From Betaproteobacteria bacterium (GTDB lineage Bacteria; Pseudomonadota; Gammaproteobacteria; Burkholderiales; Burkholderiaceae_C), in contig VBCQ01000161.1 of the NCBI GenBank assembly GCA_005882155.1, positions 1 to 32,631 on the forward strand: DNA of 32,631 nt. Reading direction: 5' to 3'. Numbering within the stretch: the first letter of the stretch is position 1; the number at the start of each line of letters is the position of its first letter. The position numbers and the translations under genes were made by a program. The notes under the pieces were generated by a model. That model had not been told where the DNA came from. It saw nothing but the letters and a program-made list of their open reading frames with translations, and did not search any database. Shown here one piece after another: positions 1 to 7,942 of the stretch.

Positions 1-2148
1 GTCGCGGTACTTGCCAGAGCGGAAGGTCGCGATTTCGCGCGCCCGGCGCTCGTCGGCAAGCACCATGAACTCGTCGCCGGCCTGCGGCACTTCGGTCAGG
101 CCCTGGATCTCGACCGGGATCGACGGACCGGCTTCGGTCGTCGGCTTGCCGTTCTCGTCGAGCATCGCGCGCACACGGCCGTAGCTCGATCCGGCAAGCA
201 CCACGTCGCCGCGCTTCAAGGTGCCCGACTGCACGAGCACCGTCGCGACCGGGCCGCGGCCCTTGTCGAGCTGGGCTTCGATGACGAGGCCCTTGGCCAT
301 TGCTTCGGTGGGCGAACGCAGCTCGAGCACTTCGGCCTGCAACAGCACCTGCTCGAGCAGTGAATCGATGCCCTGCCCAGTCTTGGCCGACACCGGAACG
401 AACGGCGAGTCGCCGCCGAAGTCTTCCGGCACCACTTGCTCGGCGACCAGCTCGCTCTTCAGGCGCTCGATGTTCGCTTCGGGCTTGTCGATCTTGTTCA
501 TCGCGACAACGATCGGCACGCCAGCCGCCTTCGCGTGATGGATCGCTTCCTTGGTCTGCGGCATCACGCCGTCGTCGGCGGCGACGACCAGGATCACGAT
601 ATCGGTGGCCTTCGCGCCACGCGCACGCATCGCGGTGAACGCCGCGTGGCCAGGAGTGTCGAGGAAGGTGATCATGCCGCGCGGCGTGTCGACGTGGTAG
701 GCGCCGATGTGCTGCGTGATGCCGCCCGCTTCGCCGGCCGCCACGCGTGCGGTGCGGATGTAGTCGAGCAGCGAGGTCTTGCCGTGGTCGACGTGACCCA
801 TCACGGTGACCACCGGCGCACGCGGCTGCAGCTCGTGCACCGCCTCGGTCTCTCCCTCTTCGAGGAAAGCCTCGGGGTCGTCGAGCTTGGCGGCGACGGC
901 CTTGTGGCCCATTTCCTCGACCAAGATCATCGCCGTCTCTTGATCGAGCTGCTGATTGATCGTGACCATCTGGCCGAGCTTCATCAGCTGCTTGATGACT
1001 TCGGACGCCTTGACCGACATCTTGTGCGCGAGGTCGGCGACGCTGATCGTCTCGGGCACGTGCACTTCCTGCACCTGCTGCTCGACCGGTGCGACGAAGC
1101 TCGACGTGCCGCCGTCACCGCGCTCGCCGCGACGGCCGCCGCGCGGCGCGCGCCAGCCGGCGCGAGCGCCCCCTGCGGGCGCGTCGGTGCGGCCCTTGAC
1201 GGCGCGCTTCTTCGCCGCGTCGTCAGCCCAGCTCGACGACAGCTTCTCGGACTTGATCGACTTCTTGTCGCCCGGCTTGGCTGCGCCCGGCGCGGCCGGT
1301 GCGCCCGGTGCTGCAGCAGCCTTGTGAATCGTGCCCTTGATGCCTTCCTTACCGGCTTCGGGCTTGGCGGCCTCTTCCGGCTTCTTCGCGGTCAGCACCC
1401 TCTTCGGCGCCGACATCATCGCGCGGATCGCCGAGGCTTCGTCTTCAGCCGCCTTGCGGCGCTTGGCGAGCTCGACGGCGCGCTGCTTCTCTTCGTCGAC
1501 GACGTCGGCCGCCTTGATGACGCGCAGCATCGGCTTGGCCGGCTCGACCGGCGCCGGTGCGGCGGCCGGCGCAGCAGGCTGCGCTGGCGCCGCCTTGCCG
1601 CCGGCGGCCTTCGCGCTGGCCGACGCATCGGCCGCGGCTTTGGCGGCCGCCTCAGCGGCTTCTCGCTGGCGAGCTTCGGCGGCTTCGCGCTCGGCCTTGG
1701 CCTGCTCTTCGCGCAGGCGGCGCTTCTCTTCGAGCTCGGCTTCTTGGCGGCGCAGCAGCTCGGCTTGCGCCTGCGCTTCGGTCTCGCGACGCTGCAGCTC
1801 GGCCTCGTCAACCATGGGTGCGGCACTCGCCTCAACTGCGGCGGTCTCGTCGCGCTTGATGAAGGTGCGCTTCTTGCGGACCTCGACCTGGATCGTGCGC
1901 GCCTTGCCGCTCGCGTCGGCCTGCTTGATTTCGCTGGTCGATTTGCGGGTGAGCGTGATCTTCTTGCGCTCGCCGCCGGTGGTGCCGTGAGACGAACGCA
2001 GGTGGTCGAGCAGGCGCTCCTTGTCGGCATCGGTCAGTGCGTCGTCCGTCGACGCTTTGCTGACGCCAGCCGACTGCAACTGCTCGAGCAGTGCGCTGGC
2101 GGAGCGGTTGAGCTCTGCGGCGAGTTGGGCGACGGTGGTCACAGCCAT
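1..2148 (-). CDS. infB: Translation initiation factor IF-2 (3' end beyond window)
   Basis: IF-2 is the GTPase that brings fMet-tRNA to the 30S subunit and promotes subunit joining. The frame is open from the ATG at 2148 to the window edge (716 codons); about 200 further C-terminal residues are expected beyond it. The start MAVTTVAQLAAEL is the usual IF2_N domain. A charged, Ala/Lys/Glu-rich linker follows to about residue 330, then a second IF2_N-like segment, then the G domain. G1 is GHVDHGKTS (G451-K457), followed by GGITQHIG (G2), DTPGH (G3), NKID (G4) and SAK (G5), and then the start of domain II. It lies 52 nt downstream of nusA on the same strand, the conserved rimP-nusA-infB order. No lesion is visible in the part present. 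Confidence 0.98.
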   Translation of the reverse strand, partial: MAVTTVAQLAAELNRSASALLEQLQSAGVSKASTDDALTDADKERLLDHLRSSHGTTGGERKKITLTRKSTSEIKQADASGKARTIQVEVRKKRTFIKRDETAAVEASAAPMVDEAELQRRETEAQAQAELLRRQEAELEEKRRLREEQAKAEREAAEARQREAAEAAAKAAADASASAKAAGGKAAPAQPAAPAAAPAPVEPAKPMLRVIKAADVVDEEKQRAVELAKRRKAAEDEASAIRAMMSAPKRVLTAKKPEEAAKPEAGKEGIKGTIHKAAAAPGAPAAPGAAKPGDKKSIKSEKLSSSWADDAAKKRAVKGRTDAPAGGARAGWRAPRGGRRGERGDGGTSSFVAPVEQQVQEVHVPETISVADLAHKMSVKASEVIKQLMKLGQMVTINQQLDQETAMILVEEMGHKAVAAKLDDPEAFLEEGETEAVHELQPRAPVVTVMGHVDHGKTSLLDYIRTARVAAGEAGGITQHIGAYHVDTPRGMITFLDTPGHAAFTAMRARGAKATDIVILVVAADDGVMPQTKEAIHHAKAAGVPIVVAMNKIDKPEANIERLKSELVAEQVVPEDFGGDSPFVPVSAKTGQGIDSLLEQVLLQAEVLELRSPTEAMAKGLVIEAQLDKGRGPVATVLVQSGTLKRGDVVLAGSSYGRVRAMLDENGKPTTEAGPSIPVEIQGLTEVPQAGDEFMVLADERRAREIATFRSGKYRD

Positions 2149-2200
2149 TGTTGAATCCTTGCTTGGGTCTTGCGGTGCGGCGCGCTAGCGGCTGTTTCGC

Positions 2201-3628
2201 TCAGGCGGTGAACCAATGTTCACGCGCCTTCATGATCAGCGTCTTGGCCTGCGCCTCGTCGACACCGGAAATTTCAGTCAGCTCGTCGACCGCGAGGTCG
2301 GCGAGATCGTCGCGCGTGTGGATGCCGCCGACGGCGAGCTTTTCGATCAGCTCGGGCGACAGGCCTTCGAGGTCGCGCAGGTCTTGCGACACGTCATCGA
2401 CGCGCTCTTCGCGGGCGATTTCCATCGTCAGCAGTGCGTCTTTGGCACGGGTGCGCAGCTCGTTGACGGTGTCCTCGTCGAAGCCTTCCATCTCGAGCAT
2501 TTCCTGCATCGGAACGTAGGCCACTTCCTCGAGACTGGAGAAGCCCTCGGCGATGAGGATGTCGGCGACTTCGACGTCGACGTCGAGCTTTTCGACGAAC
2601 AGCTTGCGCACCGAGTCGCTTTCCTCGGCTTGCTTGGACTGCGACTCTTCGGCCGTCATGATGTTGATGCGCCAGCCGGTCAGCTCGGACGCGAGGCGAA
2701 CGTTCTGCCCGCCGCGACCGATCGAGATCGCGAGATTTTCCTCGTCGACGACGACGTCCATCGCATGACGCTCTTCATCGACGACGATCGATTGCACGTT
2801 GGCCGGCGCGAGCGCACCGATGACGAATTGCGCCGGATCTTCAGACCACAGCACGATGTCGACGCGCTCGCCGGCAAGCTCGTTGGTGACGGCGTTGACG
2901 CGCGAGCCGCGCACCCCCACGCAGGTGCCGATCGGATCGACCCGCTTGTCGTGCGACAGCACGGCGATCTTGGCGCGCGAGCCCACCTCTTGCGCAAAGA
3001 GTTCGATCATGAAGCCGGGCGCACTGCGCGACAGCAGGATTTGCGGGCCCCGCAAAGTCGGATCGACCTCGGCGATGTAGGCGCGAACGCGGTCACCGGA
3101 GCGCAGGTTTTCCTTCGGGATCATTTCGCTGCGGCGCAGGCGCCCTTCGACGCGCCCTGACTCGACAATGATGTCGCCCTTGTCCAGGCGCTTGACGGTG
3201 CCGACGAAGATCTTTTCGCCGCGCGACAGGAAGTCGTTCAGCAGCTGCTCGCGCTCGGCGTCGCGGATTTTCTGCAGGATCACCTGCTTGGCGGCCTGCG
3301 CGCCGATGCGGCCGATCGACACCGATTCGACCGGCTCTTCGATGTAGTCGTCGACCTCGATGTCGGCGATCTGCTCGAGCGCTTCGAAATGGAGGATCTC
3401 GGAGTCGGGCAGTTGCAGGCCGGCCTCGTTGGGCACGACGTGCCAGCGGCGGAAGGTCTCGTAGTCGCCGGTCTCTCGGTCGACCGACACGCGCATGTCG
3501 ACCTCGCCGCCATGCAGCTTCTTCGAAGCCGACGCGAGCGCGGCCTCAACGGCGCCGAACACGACTTCGCGGTCCACGCTCTTCTCGCGTGAAATCGCGT
3601 CCACCAGCATCAACAGTTCGCGGTTCAT
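2201..3628 (-). CDS. nusA: Transcription termination/antitermination factor NusA
   Basis: NusA binds RNA polymerase and nascent RNA and controls pausing, intrinsic termination and antitermination. The 475-aa protein starts MNRELLMLVDAI, the standard N-terminal RNAP-binding domain. An S1 domain (about residues 135-200) and two KH domains (about 230-345, with the GVRGSRV and GRGGQNVRLAS motifs) follow. Two C-terminal helix-hairpin-helix acidic repeats end at EHWFTA. The open frame continues upstream of 3628 inside rimP, but the ATG at 3628 fits the family N-terminus and overlaps the rimP stop as ATGA, so the two are probably translationally coupled. The length is normal for betaproteobacteria. 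Confidence 0.98.
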   Translation of the reverse strand: MNRELLMLVDAISREKSVDREVVFGAVEAALASASKKLHGGEVDMRVSVDRETGDYETFRRWHVVPNEAGLQLPDSEILHFEALEQIADIEVDDYIEEPVESVSIGRIGAQAAKQVILQKIRDAEREQLLNDFLSRGEKIFVGTVKRLDKGDIIVESGRVEGRLRRSEMIPKENLRSGDRVRAYIAEVDPTLRGPQILLSRSAPGFMIELFAQEVGSRAKIAVLSHDKRVDPIGTCVGVRGSRVNAVTNELAGERVDIVLWSEDPAQFVIGALAPANVQSIVVDEERHAMDVVVDEENLAISIGRGGQNVRLASELTGWRINIMTAEESQSKQAEESDSVRKLFVEKLDVDVEVADILIAEGFSSLEEVAYVPMQEMLEMEGFDEDTVNELRTRAKDALLTMEIAREERVDDVSQDLRDLEGLSPELIEKLAVGGIHTRDDLADLAVDELTEISGVDEAQAKTLIMKAREHWFTA

Positions 3629-4176
3629 TGTTTTCGACCTCCATCCACCTCTGCATTGGCCTGCGGCTCTTCGCTCGCAGACGCCCCCGGGGGCGACGCG
3701 AACCGGCGCCCCTTGAAATCGACCACCGGCACCAGCCGGGCTTCGCGCACTTCTTCGAGCGAGAAATCCATCGCCTGATCGGCCTTGCCATCGTCGAACA
3801 CGATGCGCCATCCTTCACCGTCATCACGTGCCTGCAACACACCCTGGTACTTCTTGCGGCCCTTGAACGGCAGCTTCAGCGTGAGCTCGATGCGCTCGCC
3901 GGCGAAGCGCGCGTAGTCGGCGGCCTTCTTCAGCGGCCGATCCAGCCCCGGCGACGACACCTCGAGCCGCTCGTAAGCGCAGCCTTCGACCTCGAGCACA
4001 TGCTGCAGCTGGCGCGTCACCTTTTCGCAATCGTCGACCGTGATGAACTCGCCCGCCGGATCGTCGCTTTGGCGGTCGATGAACACCCGCAGCAGGCCGC
4101 GGGCACTGCGCTCGGTGTCCACGAGCTCATAGCCCAACCCAGTCACGGTTCGTTCGACGGCAGCTTGCCAGTTCAT
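3625..4176 (-). CDS. rimP: Ribosome maturation factor RimP
   Basis: RimP is needed for late 30S subunit maturation. The 183-aa product starts MNWQAAVERTVTGLGYELVD and contains the typical segments EVSSPGLDRPLKK (about residues 80-92) and RFAGERIELTLKLPFKGRKKYQGVL. A proline/alanine/glutamate-rich tail of about 30 residues follows the conserved C-terminal SH3-like domain (VVDFKGRRF). It is the first gene of the rimP-nusA-infB operon, and its TGA overlaps the nusA ATG by 4 nt. A likely promoter and an attenuator-like hairpin lie in the 130 nt upstream. Confidence 0.96.
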   Translation of the reverse strand: MNWQAAVERTVTGLGYELVDTERSARGLLRVFIDRQSDDPAGEFITVDDCEKVTRQLQHVLEVEGCAYERLEVSSPGLDRPLKKAADYARFAGERIELTLKLPFKGRKKYQGVLQARDDGEGWRIVFDDGKADQAMDFSLEEVREARLVPVVDFKGRRFASPPGASASEEPQANAEVDGGRKQ

Positions 4177-4225
4177 GCTTCAGCGAATATGAAATTTGCG
4201 AGTCGAAAATAAAAGCGCAATGGCC

Positions 4226-4255
4226 AAAAAAAATGGGCTGGAAGAATCCGCCCAT
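4226..4255 (-). terminator. Intrinsic-terminator-like hairpin in the rimP leader
   Basis: On the minus strand ATGGGC (complement of 4250-4255) pairs with GCCCAT (complement of 4233-4238). The stem is extended by GGA/TCC across one bulged A and is followed by eight T residues (4226-4233). It lies between the predicted promoter and rimP, so transcripts for rimP-nusA-infB must read through it. It could be an attenuator, or the terminator of a short leader RNA. The hairpin and T-run are seen directly; the regulatory role is inferred. Confidence 0.6.
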
Positions 4256-4277
4256 GCAGCTTTCTCGAGAAACCGCA

Positions 4278-4306
4278 ATTCTAACGCGCGGTCGAGGTAC
4301 AGGCAA
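4278..4306 (-). promoter_or_regulatory. Predicted sigma70 promoter for rimP-nusA-infB
   Basis: Minus-strand -35 TTGCCT (complement of 4301-4306) and -10 TAGAAT (complement of 4278-4283) are separated by exactly 17 nt. The start point would fall near 4271, inside a perfect 12-nt palindrome TTTCTCGAGAAA (4261-4272). This gives a leader of roughly 95 nt before the rimP ATG. No equally good promoter was found for fabI on the other strand. Confidence 0.55.
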
Positions 4307-4384
4307 CACCTGTGACTGTCAAGTCCCTCGGTGGACGCCGCGCGGTGCGAAAATTCGGCGACACCTCAAACGTTTGGAGACAGC

Positions 4385-5173
4385 ATGGGATTCCTGGCCG
4401 GCAAGCGCTTTTTGATCACCGGCATCTTGAACAACCGCTCCATCGCCTACGGCATCGCCCGGGCCTGCCACCGCGAAGGCGCCGAGCTGGCGTTCAGCCA
4501 CCAGGGAGAGCGCTTCAAGGAGCGCGTGACCGAGTACGCCGCCGAGTTCGGCTCCAAGCTCGTCTTCGACCTCGACGTCGCCGACGACGCGCAAATCGAG
4601 CGCGCATTCGGGCAGCTGGGCGAAGCCTGGCCGCAGTTCGACGGCTTCGTCCATGCGATCGGATTTGCGCCGCGCGAAGCGATTGCCGGCGACTTCCTCG
4701 ACGGCCTGTCGCGCGACGCGTTCCGCATCGCCCATGACATTTCGAGCTACAGCTTCCCGGCGATGGCCAAGGCCGCCTTGCCGCGGCTACGCCCCGGCTC
4801 CGCGTTGCTGACGCTGACCTACCTGGGCGCGATGCGCAGCGTCCCGGGCTACAACACGATGGGCCTGGCCAAGGCCTCGCTCGAGGCCAGCGTGCGCTAT
4901 CTCGCGGCCAGCCTGGGCGCAAAGGGCGTGCGGGTCAACGGCATCTCGGCCGGCCCGATCAAGACGCTGGCGGCCTCGGGCATCAAGGGCTTCGGCAAAA
5001 TCCTCGATATCGTCGCAACCAATTCGCCGCTGCGCCGCAACATCACGATCGACGACGTGGGCAACGTCGCCGCCTTCCTGCTGTCCGATCTGGCCTCCGG
5101 CGTCACCTCGGAGATCACTTACGTCGACGGCGGCTTCAGTCACGCGATGGCGGGGTCGGCCGAGGCAGACTGA
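4385..5173 (+). CDS. fabI: Enoyl-[acyl-carrier-protein] reductase FabI
   Basis: FabI carries out the last, NADH-dependent reduction of each fatty-acid elongation cycle and is the triclosan target. From the ATG at 4385 (GGAGA four nt upstream) the protein has 262 aa, the length of E. coli FabI. It starts MGFLAGKRFLITGILNNRSIAYG, the cofactor-binding segment. The catalytic residues align by number with E. coli: Y146 (TYLGA), Y156 and K163 in YNTMGLAK, and G93 in AIGF. The longer open frame upstream adds unrelated residues and was rejected. It is divergent from rimP and convergent with glk. Confidence 0.97.
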   Translation: MGFLAGKRFLITGILNNRSIAYGIARACHREGAELAFSHQGERFKERVTEYAAEFGSKLVFDLDVADDAQIERAFGQLGEAWPQFDGFVHAIGFAPREAIAGDFLDGLSRDAFRIAHDISSYSFPAMAKAALPRLRPGSALLTLTYLGAMRSVPGYNTMGLAKASLEASVRYLAASLGAKGVRVNGISAGPIKTLAASGIKGFGKILDIVATNSPLRRNITIDDVGNVAAFLLSDLASGVTSEITYVDGGFSHAMAGSAEAD

Positions 5174-5191
5174 GTCGAGCAGCCGAAACGC

Positions 5192-6175
5192 TCAGAGATC
5201 GTCGAGCGCGCGGGCCGCGCCGATCAGCGCCGGTGAAACCTTCGCCTGCACCACGTAGGTCGGAATGGCGTGTAGATAGCCACTGAATCGGCCCTTGCTC
5301 TCGAAGCGAGCGCGAAACGGCGAGCGATCGATTCGCTCCCCGAGGCGCGCAACAATGCCGCCGCCGATGTACATGCCGCCACGCGCGCCGAGCGACAGCG
5401 CCAGGTTGCCGGCCACGGTGCCGAGAAAGCTGAAGAAAAGCTCGAGCGCTTCGTCGCAGCGCGTGTCACTGCCGGCGAGCGCGCGGTCGGTGATCTCGGC
5501 GGCGCTGAGCGACGAGGCCCGCTCGCCGGCCAGCTCGCACACCGCGGCGTGGAGATTCACGAGGCCTTGGCCCGACACCGCACGCTCGGCCGACGCGTGA
5601 CCGAAGCGCTGGCGCAGGATTGCGACGACGCGCTCTTCGCGCTCGTCGGTCGCGGGGAGGCTAACGTGGCCGCCTTCGCCGTTGATCGGTATCGCTCCAT
5701 GGCCATGCGTCTGCGGAAGCAGCCCCGACACGCCGAGCCCCGTGCCGGGACCGATGAGGCCGAGCGGCGCGCCGGCCACCGGCTCTCCGTTGCCCACCTG
5801 CCGCAGATCGTCCCGGCTGAGTGCGGGAAGCGACAGCGCGAGCGCAGTGAAGTCGTTGATGACGAGGAAGCGCTGCAGACCGAGCTCCGTACGCACCGCC
5901 TCGATCGAGAAGGTCCAGTCGTGATTGGTCATCCGGACCTGGTCGCCGACAACCGGGTTGGCGATCCCGATCGCACACCAACGCGGCGGCGGCCGCCGAT
6001 GTTCTGCCAGGTAGTGGCGCATCGCATCGAGCAGCGACGCATGCGAAGCGCACGGCAAGGTATCGATGTCGGTGAGCAGGTCGCCGGCGCTTTGCTGCCA
6101 CGCGAAGCGCGCGTTGGTGCCGCCGATGTCGCCGACGAGGCGGGGAAATGTTTGATCGATGTGGCTAGACTGCAT
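5192..6175 (-). CDS. glk: Glucokinase (E. coli Glk type)
   Basis: This enzyme phosphorylates glucose with ATP to glucose 6-phosphate in the cytoplasm. The 327-aa protein has the ATP phosphate motif LVGDIGGTNARFA (residues 13-25), the catalytic Asp in INDFTALAL (D108), the second phosphate motif GPGTGLGVSG (142-151) and EGGH (167-170). This is the bacterial Glk family rather than the ROK family. The start at 6175 gives a normal N-terminus. It is divergent, by only 27 nt, from the amylase-like lipoprotein gene. That pairing suggests glucan or maltodextrin use, but no transporter lies here. Confidence 0.93.
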   Translation of the reverse strand: MQSSHIDQTFPRLVGDIGGTNARFAWQQSAGDLLTDIDTLPCASHASLLDAMRHYLAEHRRPPPRWCAIGIANPVVGDQVRMTNHDWTFSIEAVRTELGLQRFLVINDFTALALSLPALSRDDLRQVGNGEPVAGAPLGLIGPGTGLGVSGLLPQTHGHGAIPINGEGGHVSLPATDEREERVVAILRQRFGHASAERAVSGQGLVNLHAAVCELAGERASSLSAAEITDRALAGSDTRCDEALELFFSFLGTVAGNLALSLGARGGMYIGGGIVARLGERIDRSPFRARFESKGRFSGYLHAIPTYVVQAKVSPALIGAARALDDL

Positions 6176-6202
6176 TTTTTTATCTTAGCCGCAGAGGAGA
6201 CG

Positions 6203-7942
6203 ATGGCAGTCAGGCAACTTCTTTCGCTGGCTTTCGCGCTGTCGCTGCTGGCGGCGTGCACTGCACCGCCACCCGCCGCACCGGCGCCGCAAGCCGCCGC
6301 ATCGGCTGCATCGGCGCCGGCGCAGCCGATCGCGCCGTTGACCGTTGCGGGCACGTTCGCCGACAACGCAATCGTCTATGCCTTGATCACCGACCGCTTC
6401 GACAACGGCAACCCGGCCAACGACAACGCCTACGGCCGCAAGCGCGAAGCGGCACCGCAAGACGATGTGGCCACTTTCCACGGCGGCGACTTGAAGGGCG
6501 TGACGAACAAATTGCGCGACGGCTGGTTCAAGCAACTGGGCGTCAACGCGATCTGCATCAGCGCGCCGTACGAGCAGATCCACGGCTGGGTCGTCGGCGG
6601 CAGCAAGGAGTTCAAGCGCTACGCCTACGACGGCGACGACGCGCTCGACTACACGCTGCTCGACGCCAACATCGGAACGGCCGACGAGCTGCGCGAGATG
6701 GTTGACACGGCACACGCGCAAGGCATCCGCATCGTCTTCGACGTGCAGATGAATCACCCCGGCGAGCTCGACATCCAGACCGCGCAAGAGCTCGGCGTGC
6801 GGGTGCTGTGGCCGGGCGCGTCGGGCGCGACGCTGCGCAACTACGACAGCTTCATCGACCACAGCAACTTCGCCTTCGGCGACTGGTGGGGCCGAGACTG
6901 GGTGCGCGCGGCGCTGCCCGGCTACCTCGCCGGCGGGAGCGACACCTACACCATGCAAGTCGCCTCGCGGCCCGACTTCCGCACCGAGAGCAAGGAGCCG
7001 GTGAAGCTGCCGCGATTCCTGCGCAACAAGCCCGGGACCCGGGCCGTCGACTTGACGAACGCGACGGTGCGCGACCATCTCGTGAAGTGGCTCGCCGATT
7101 GGGTACGCGATTACGGCATCGACGGAATTCACGCCGTTTCGGTCCAACACGTCGAGCCCGATACCTGGCTCGCACTGAAGACGAAGGCCACGCAGGCGCT
7201 CGCCGAATGGAAAGCGAAGAACCCGTCGAAGAAGATCGATGACCAGCCGTTCTGGATGGGCGGCGAATATCCGGATTTGGGACCCGAGCGCCATGCGCTG
7301 AACGACTTCGGCTTCGACGCGCTCGTCAACTTCGACTTCCAGCGGCGCAGTGCCGGCCTGGAGCAACCCGAGCCGCTGTTCGCCCGCTACGCCAGTGCAC
7401 TGGCGGGTCGCCCCGGTCATTCGACGCTGAGCTTTCTGTCGTCACGCGACACTGAGCTGTTCGATCGCTCGCGGCTCGTCGACGGCGCTGCCGCGTTGCT
7501 GCTGGCGCCGGGTGGCGTGCAAATTTTCTACGGCGACGAAACGGCGCGTCCCGCAGGACGCGCTCCGGCATCCGACCCGCGCCAAGCGACTCGCTCCGAC
7601 ATGAACTGGAGCAGCGCCGACCCCGCGCTGCTGGCGCATTGGCGCAAGCTCGGCAGCTTCCGCTCGCGCCATGTCGCACTCGCCCGCGGCACGCACCAGA
7701 TGCTGTCCGAAACGCCTTATGTTTTCAGCCGCATCGACGCAGCCAGCGATGACCGCGTCGTCGTCGCGATGAACGTCAGCGGCGAGGTCGTCATTCCGGT
7801 CGGCAGCACCTTCCCCGACGGGCGCTGGCTGAAGGACGCGTACGGCGGCCAGCAGGTCGTCGTCGCCAACGGTCAGGTGAAGCTCAACGCAGCGCGCTAC
7901 GTGCTGCTCGAACGTACCGCCTCGCCGACGCTCGCGCAGTAA
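6203..7942 (+). CDS. GH13 alpha-amylase-like lipoprotein with a degenerate active site
   Basis: The ATG at 6203, preceded by AGAGGAGA, gives 579 aa. The N-terminus is a lipoprotein signal, MAVRQLLSLAFALSLLAAC with Cys19, then an Ala/Pro linker. The rest resembles the periplasmic alpha-amylase MalS: IVYALITDRFDNGNP, then conserved region I DVQMNH (D180, N184, H185). Region II should read GFRxDxxKH but reads GIHAVSVQH: the Arg is H310, the catalytic nucleophile Asp is V312, and the Lys is Q315. The general-acid Glu is kept (MGGE, E355). The third carboxylate D416 is kept in SSRDT, but the His before it is Arg. The fold is clear, but hydrolysis by the normal GH13 mechanism is unlikely. It may bind glucans, or be decaying. 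Confidence 0.85.
   Translation: MAVRQLLSLAFALSLLAACTAPPPAAPAPQAAASAASAPAQPIAPLTVAGTFADNAIVYALITDRFDNGNPANDNAYGRKREAAPQDDVATFHGGDLKGVTNKLRDGWFKQLGVNAICISAPYEQIHGWVVGGSKEFKRYAYDGDDALDYTLLDANIGTADELREMVDTAHAQGIRIVFDVQMNHPGELDIQTAQELGVRVLWPGASGATLRNYDSFIDHSNFAFGDWWGRDWVRAALPGYLAGGSDTYTMQVASRPDFRTESKEPVKLPRFLRNKPGTRAVDLTNATVRDHLVKWLADWVRDYGIDGIHAVSVQHVEPDTWLALKTKATQALAEWKAKNPSKKIDDQPFWMGGEYPDLGPERHALNDFGFDALVNFDFQRRSAGLEQPEPLFARYASALAGRPGHSTLSFLSSRDTELFDRSRLVDGAAALLLAPGGVQIFYGDETARPAGRAPASDPRQATRSDMNWSSADPALLAHWRKLGSFRSRHVALARGTHQMLSETPYVFSRIDAASDDRVVVAMNVSGEVVIPVGSTFPDGRWLKDAYGGQQVVVANGQVKLNAARYVLLERTASPTLAQ

Noticed and set aside
436..2154. A 572-codon open frame on the plus strand over infB
   Set aside because: It is antisense to IF-2, has a composition expected from the mirror of a GC-rich gene, no ribosome site and no recognisable protein.
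2201..3811. A longer NusA with about 60 extra N-terminal residues
   Set aside because: The extra part is the rimP coding region in another frame. The ATG at 3628 gives the conserved NusA start and an ATGA overlap.
5549..6202. An N-terminal extension of the GH13 lipoprotein of over 200 residues
   Set aside because: It is antisense to glk. The lipoprotein signal and ribosome site fix the start at 6203.
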